Positions 61,292-64,000 of a stretch of 64,000 nt of DNA are shown here, in pieces (position 1 is the first letter of the stretch; each line of letters begins with the position of its first letter). A program made the position numbers and the translations under genes. Origin of the DNA: JAPUEK01 sp963815355 (GTDB lineage: Bacteria > Pseudomonadota > Alphaproteobacteria > Rhodobacterales > Rhodobacteraceae); assembly GCA_963815355.1 (NCBI GenBank), contig CAWFGJ010000004.1:1-64000 (forward strand). Direction: 5' to 3'. A model generated the notes under the pieces. The model worked only from the letters and a program-made list of their open reading frames with translations. It did no database searches and was not told the origin of the DNA.

Positions 61292-62382
61292 TGCTGTCAG
61301 TCGATATCGAACACCACTTTCCGGGCCTGACGTTGCGCGCGCGCTTTGATGCGCCCTTGGGTGTGACGGCGCTTTTCGGCCGATCAGGCACCGGCAAAAC
61401 AACATTGGTGAACGCGGTTGCCGGTCTTTTGCGGCCTGACAGGGGCCGCATCACGGTCGGTGGTCAAGTGATGATGGACAGCGATGCAAAGCTTTTCTTG
61501 CCGCCCAATCGCCGCCGAATGGGCTATGTCTTTCAAGAGGGTCGGCTGTTCCCGCATCTGACGGTTTCGCAAAATTTGCGCTATGGAGGTTGGTTCGCGC
61601 CCCAACCACCGCCGCCGTCCGAGATCTACCGCATCATTGATCTTCTGGGGATTGGCGCGCTGCTGGATCGACGCCCTGCCGCGCTCTCTGGCGGTGAAAA
61701 ACAACGGGTTGCGCTTGGTCGGGCGATCCTGTCTCAACCCCGGCTTTTGCTGATGGATGAGCCCCTTGCCGCATTGGATGACGCCCGCAAGGCCGAGATC
61801 CTTCCCTATCTTGAACGCCTGCGCGATGAGCTGCACTTGCCCATCCTTTATGTCAGCCACTCCATGGCCGAGATCGCCCGGTTGGCCACGACGGTGGTTT
61901 TGCTTGAACAGGGCCGGGTCACCGCGGCGGGTCCGGTTGCCGAGGTGCTTGCCGATCCAGCCCTCGCCGGTGGCTTTGGTTTGCGTGAGGCCGGGGCGAT
62001 ACTGACCGCCCGCGTCATCGGCCAAGAGGACGACGGCCTGACTAGGCTGCAAACGGCGGTAGGGCCGGTCTGGCTTCCCCGGCTGGACGCCCCGATCGGC
62101 GTAGAAATCCGGCTTCGGATCATGGCGCAGGATGTGATGCTGGCCTTGACCCGCCCTGAAGGCATCTCGGCGCTGAACATCCTGCCCGTAACCATCTGTG
62201 ACCTTCGGATCGGCGACGGGCCGGGTGCGATGGTGCAATTGGCGCTTGGGCAGGACCGTCTCTTGGCCCGCATCACGCGCCGCTCGGCCGACCTTATGGG
62301 CCTTTCTGTCGGGCGTCAGGTGTTTGCTGTGCTCAAGGCCGTTTCCGTCGCACCCGAAAGCATTGGCAGCCGTGAAGCCTGA
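61291..62382 (+). CDS. modC: Molybdate ABC ATPase ModC
   Basis: 363 residues: ATPase domain 1 to about 230 (Walker A FGRSGTGKTTLVNAV, signature LSGGEKQRVALG, Walker B LLLMDEPLAALDD, YVSHSM switch) and a C-terminal Mop/TOBE domain (about 290-350) with SALNILPVTICDLRIGDGPG that binds molybdate. Start MLSVDIEHH at 61291 overlaps modB (TGATG); an upstream extension in frame is not used. So molybdate feedback on transport is possible through ModC rather than ModE. Confidence 0.95.
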   Translation: MLSVDIEHHFPGLTLRARFDAPLGVTALFGRSGTGKTTLVNAVAGLLRPDRGRITVGGQVMMDSDAKLFLPPNRRRMGYVFQEGRLFPHLTVSQNLRYGGWFAPQPPPPSEIYRIIDLLGIGALLDRRPAALSGGEKQRVALGRAILSQPRLLLMDEPLAALDDARKAEILPYLERLRDELHLPILYVSHSMAEIARLATTVVLLEQGRVTAAGPVAEVLADPALAGGFGLREAGAILTARVIGQEDDGLTRLQTAVGPVWLPRLDAPIGVEIRLRIMAQDVMLALTRPEGISALNILPVTICDLRIGDGPGAMVQLALGQDRLLARITRRSADLMGLSVGRQVFAVLKAVSVAPESIGSREA

Positions 62383-62385
62383 TCC

Positions 62386-63495
62386 TTAGCGCACGACCCG
62401 CCGAGGCAGAGACGGTGCCACGGGCGAAATAATCACGCGCGTGGCGCTTTGAACCGTCATGATAACGCCGGGTAGCAGGCCGACCCTTGCCACACGCTCC
62501 CGCTCAAAGGCACCTTCAACGTCGGTGATGCGCTCCAAAAGAGAAAGCAGCGCAGGCGAGTCGCCCATGGTGAAGTGCCCAGCCCCTTCCGCAAAGGCGC
62601 GCACGTCATAAAAAGTCACATCCAAGTCGGCGACCCTGGAGATATCCGTCAACGACCCCAGCCGCTCGGTCTGGCCGGTCATCTGCGCCGAAAGCTTTAA
62701 AACCCTGTCGCGGTCAGATCCAAAGATCACGAAGGGCTGCGGAAGCGTGCCCATCGCCTTGGCCTGCGCGCGGAAAACATCCACGTCAATATCGGGAGAA
62801 ATCAGGATCACACCGGACACCCGCTTCAGCCCGTTAGAGTTGCCCCGGATCGCCGCTTGCCGCAACGTCTCCATCGTCAGGGCAGAACCCATTGAATGTG
62901 CGACGACAAAAATCCGCTTGGCTCCGGCCTCTGCAACCTGATCCATCAGGTCCTCTAACCCGTCGCGCGCGAACAGTGCCGAATCCCGGTCGTAGACATA
63001 CCCGAATGGGATCGCCGCCGAGGGCCATGAGTAATGGACAACCGTTCCGGGTAGGTTCAGATCGTGCGAAAACTGCGCAACCCGGTACAGGCCTTCGCTG
63101 AAATTGTTGTTATAGCCGTGGATGAAAATCACGGCCTCGCCGCCATGCTGCCGCAGCGACTCTTTCAGATCGGCGCGGAAGTTGGCGGGCTTGTCGTAGT
63201 GCTCTTCCTCGGTTGTCAGGAAGTCCCGCCGTGGGTCCGCCGCGCGCCATTTGGTTGGCCAGCTAATCTCGCCCAATTCGCGGTCTGGCGGCACGGAAAT
63301 GTCATAGCGCCCAAAAGCAACCGCTTCCGAACGCTTGCTGCCATAGCCGTTTTCGGGGTCCGCCGCGCGTGTGGTCCCGACGAAAATCTCTTGGACACTT
63401 CCGACGTTAGCGGCTGCAGGATCGACCGTCATATGCCCGCGCGCGGAACAGGACAGAACCAGTGTCAGCGAAAGCAAAAGGACAAAACGCTGCAC
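62386..63495 (-). CDS. Alpha/beta-hydrolase lipoprotein (DUF900 family)
   Basis: 369 residues. N-terminal QRFVLLLSLTLVLSCSARG looks like a lipoprotein signal with Cys16 as the modified residue. The hydrolase domain has AVIFIHGYNNNFSEGLYR, nucleophile elbow VVAHSMGSALTMETL and a late EGAGHFTM histidine. Family role is unknown. The GTG at 63495 has AGGAGA five bases upstream and is chosen over an ATG at 63546, which would put 17 residues before the signal. Converges with modC across three bases. Confidence 0.85.
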   Translation of the reverse strand: MQRFVLLLSLTLVLSCSARGHMTVDPAAANVGSVQEIFVGTTRAADPENGYGSKRSEAVAFGRYDISVPPDRELGEISWPTKWRAADPRRDFLTTEEEHYDKPANFRADLKESLRQHGGEAVIFIHGYNNNFSEGLYRVAQFSHDLNLPGTVVHYSWPSAAIPFGYVYDRDSALFARDGLEDLMDQVAEAGAKRIFVVAHSMGSALTMETLRQAAIRGNSNGLKRVSGVILISPDIDVDVFRAQAKAMGTLPQPFVIFGSDRDRVLKLSAQMTGQTERLGSLTDISRVADLDVTFYDVRAFAEGAGHFTMGDSPALLSLLERITDVEGAFERERVARVGLLPGVIMTVQSATRVIISPVAPSLPRRVVR

Positions 63496-63567
63496 GATAC
63501 TCTCCTTGATCCCGTCAAACGTCGCAGCCCCCGTCACGAAGGTCAAGGTAAGCCGCCGGTCTATTGA

Positions 63568-64000
63568 TCACAGAACGTAACGCGATATGTCGGTGGAACG
63601 TGCCAGCGCGCCCAGATGCGCTTCTACATATGCGGCATCCACAGTGACCGCCTCGCCCGCCCGGTCTGGTGCCGTAAAGGAAAGCTCTTCGAACACCCGC
63701 TCCATAACCGTATAAAGGCGCCGCGCACCGATGTTTTCGACGGACTTGTTGACGTCGGCCGCGATCTTCGCCAAAGCCGCAATCCCGTCTTCGGTGAACG
63801 TGACGGAAACCTCCTCTGTCGCCATCAGCCCGGCATACTGCAGGGTCAGCGCATTTTCGGTTTCGGTCAGGATCCGCACAAAATCGCCTTCGGTCAGCGG
63901 CGCAAGTTCTACCCGTATCGGCAGGCGGCCCTGAAGCTCTGGCAGCAGGTCGGACGGCTTGGCAATGTGGAATGCGCCCGAAGCAATGAACAGGATATGG
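63568..64000 (-). CDS. hslU: ATP-dependent protease ATPase subunit HslU (C-terminal part; gene continues past the window)
   Basis: The last 143 codons (plus stop) of a AAA+ unfoldase of the HslVU protease. HILFIASGAFHIAKPSDLLPELQGRLPIRVEL runs across the right edge (key residues G8, A9, F10, P15, D17, P20, E21, G24, R25, P27) and is the sensor-1/second-region-homology part of HslU. The end matches TVMERVFEELSFTAPD ... DISRYVL, whose closing leucine inserts into HslV. hslV would be expected to the right. Confidence 0.93.
   Translation of the reverse strand, partial: HILFIASGAFHIAKPSDLLPELQGRLPIRVELAPLTEGDFVRILTETENALTLQYAGLMATEEVSVTFTEDGIAALAKIAADVNKSVENIGARRLYTVMERVFEELSFTAPDRAGEAVTVDAAYVEAHLGALARSTDISRYVL

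Noticed and set aside
1..64000. CRISPR arrays, rRNA genes, prophage or complete insertion sequences
   Set aside because: No regularly spaced direct repeats, rRNA-like stretches, integrase, phage structural genes or intact transposase frames were seen.

Overview
The window reads as a piece of the main chromosome of an alphaproteobacterium of the order Rhodobacterales (Roseobacter-like). This rests on the alphaproteobacterial origin-proximal gene order hemW / parB-parA-rsmG-mnmG-mnmE-rho-hemJ / maf-aroE-coaE-dnaQ / secB-fxsA / Tim44-mltA-smr, on three TGTTTCACGTGAAACA-type parS sites, on a Rhodobacter-type smo polyol operon, and on an ectoine-catabolism doeAB pair. The species cannot be named from the sequence alone. 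No rRNA, tRNA, CRISPR array, prophage or intact insertion sequence was recognised.

Layout. 0-5.6 kb: end of doeA and complete doeB (ectoine degradation), then a minus-strand block of a lactonase-like amidohydrolase, a Dabb protein and a MarR-EmrA-EmrB efflux operon. 5.7-8.1 kb: an intact galactose mutarotase followed by about 1.3 kb of decayed genes, in which fragments of a YtfQ-like sugar-binding protein, an RbsC/YtfT-type permease and a FadR/DgoR-type GntR regulator can still be read through frameshifts and deletions. 8.2-12.9 kb: pseudoazurin, ubiG, proline iminopeptidase, terC, aroC. 12.9-16.6 kb: cytochrome P450, glutamine-synthetase-like ligase and [2Fe-2S] ferredoxin in one operon, with a divergent class I glutamine-amidotransferase-like gene. 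16.6-22.5 kb: ilvA, a membrane protein, argG, a sulfotransferase/class IV aminotransferase pair, and an exported MsrA. 22.7-30.8 kb: sorbitol/mannitol operon (regulator, HAD phosphatase, smoE, smoF, smoG, smoK, smoS, mtlK), in which smoF carries an in-frame amber codon. 30.9-37.5 kb: a three-gene operon of transglutaminase, circularly permuted ATP-grasp fused to alpha-E, and transglutaminase-DUF2126. 38-45.3 kb: mutS, grpE, hrcA, rph, rdgB, ridA, hemW. 45.3-52.7 kb: the parBA-rsmG-mnmG-mnmE-rho-hemJ block. 52.7-53.1 kb: a non-coding stretch rich in DnaA-box-like sites that I read as oriC; genes on both sides point away from it. 53.1-64 kb: maf, aroE, coaE, dnaQ, secB, fxsA, a Tim44-domain gene, mltA, smr, a modE-like regulator with modABC, a lipoprotein hydrolase, and the 3' part of hslU.

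The most interesting points are the P450/ligase/ferredoxin/amidotransferase cluster (a possible oxygenase version of the gamma-glutamylated-amine pathway, substrate unknown), the transglutaminase/ATP-grasp/alpha-E operon (predicted peptide-forming system of unknown product), the oriC/parS layout with parS sites built into gene starts, the smoF nonsense codon, and the fossil galactose-type transporter locus.
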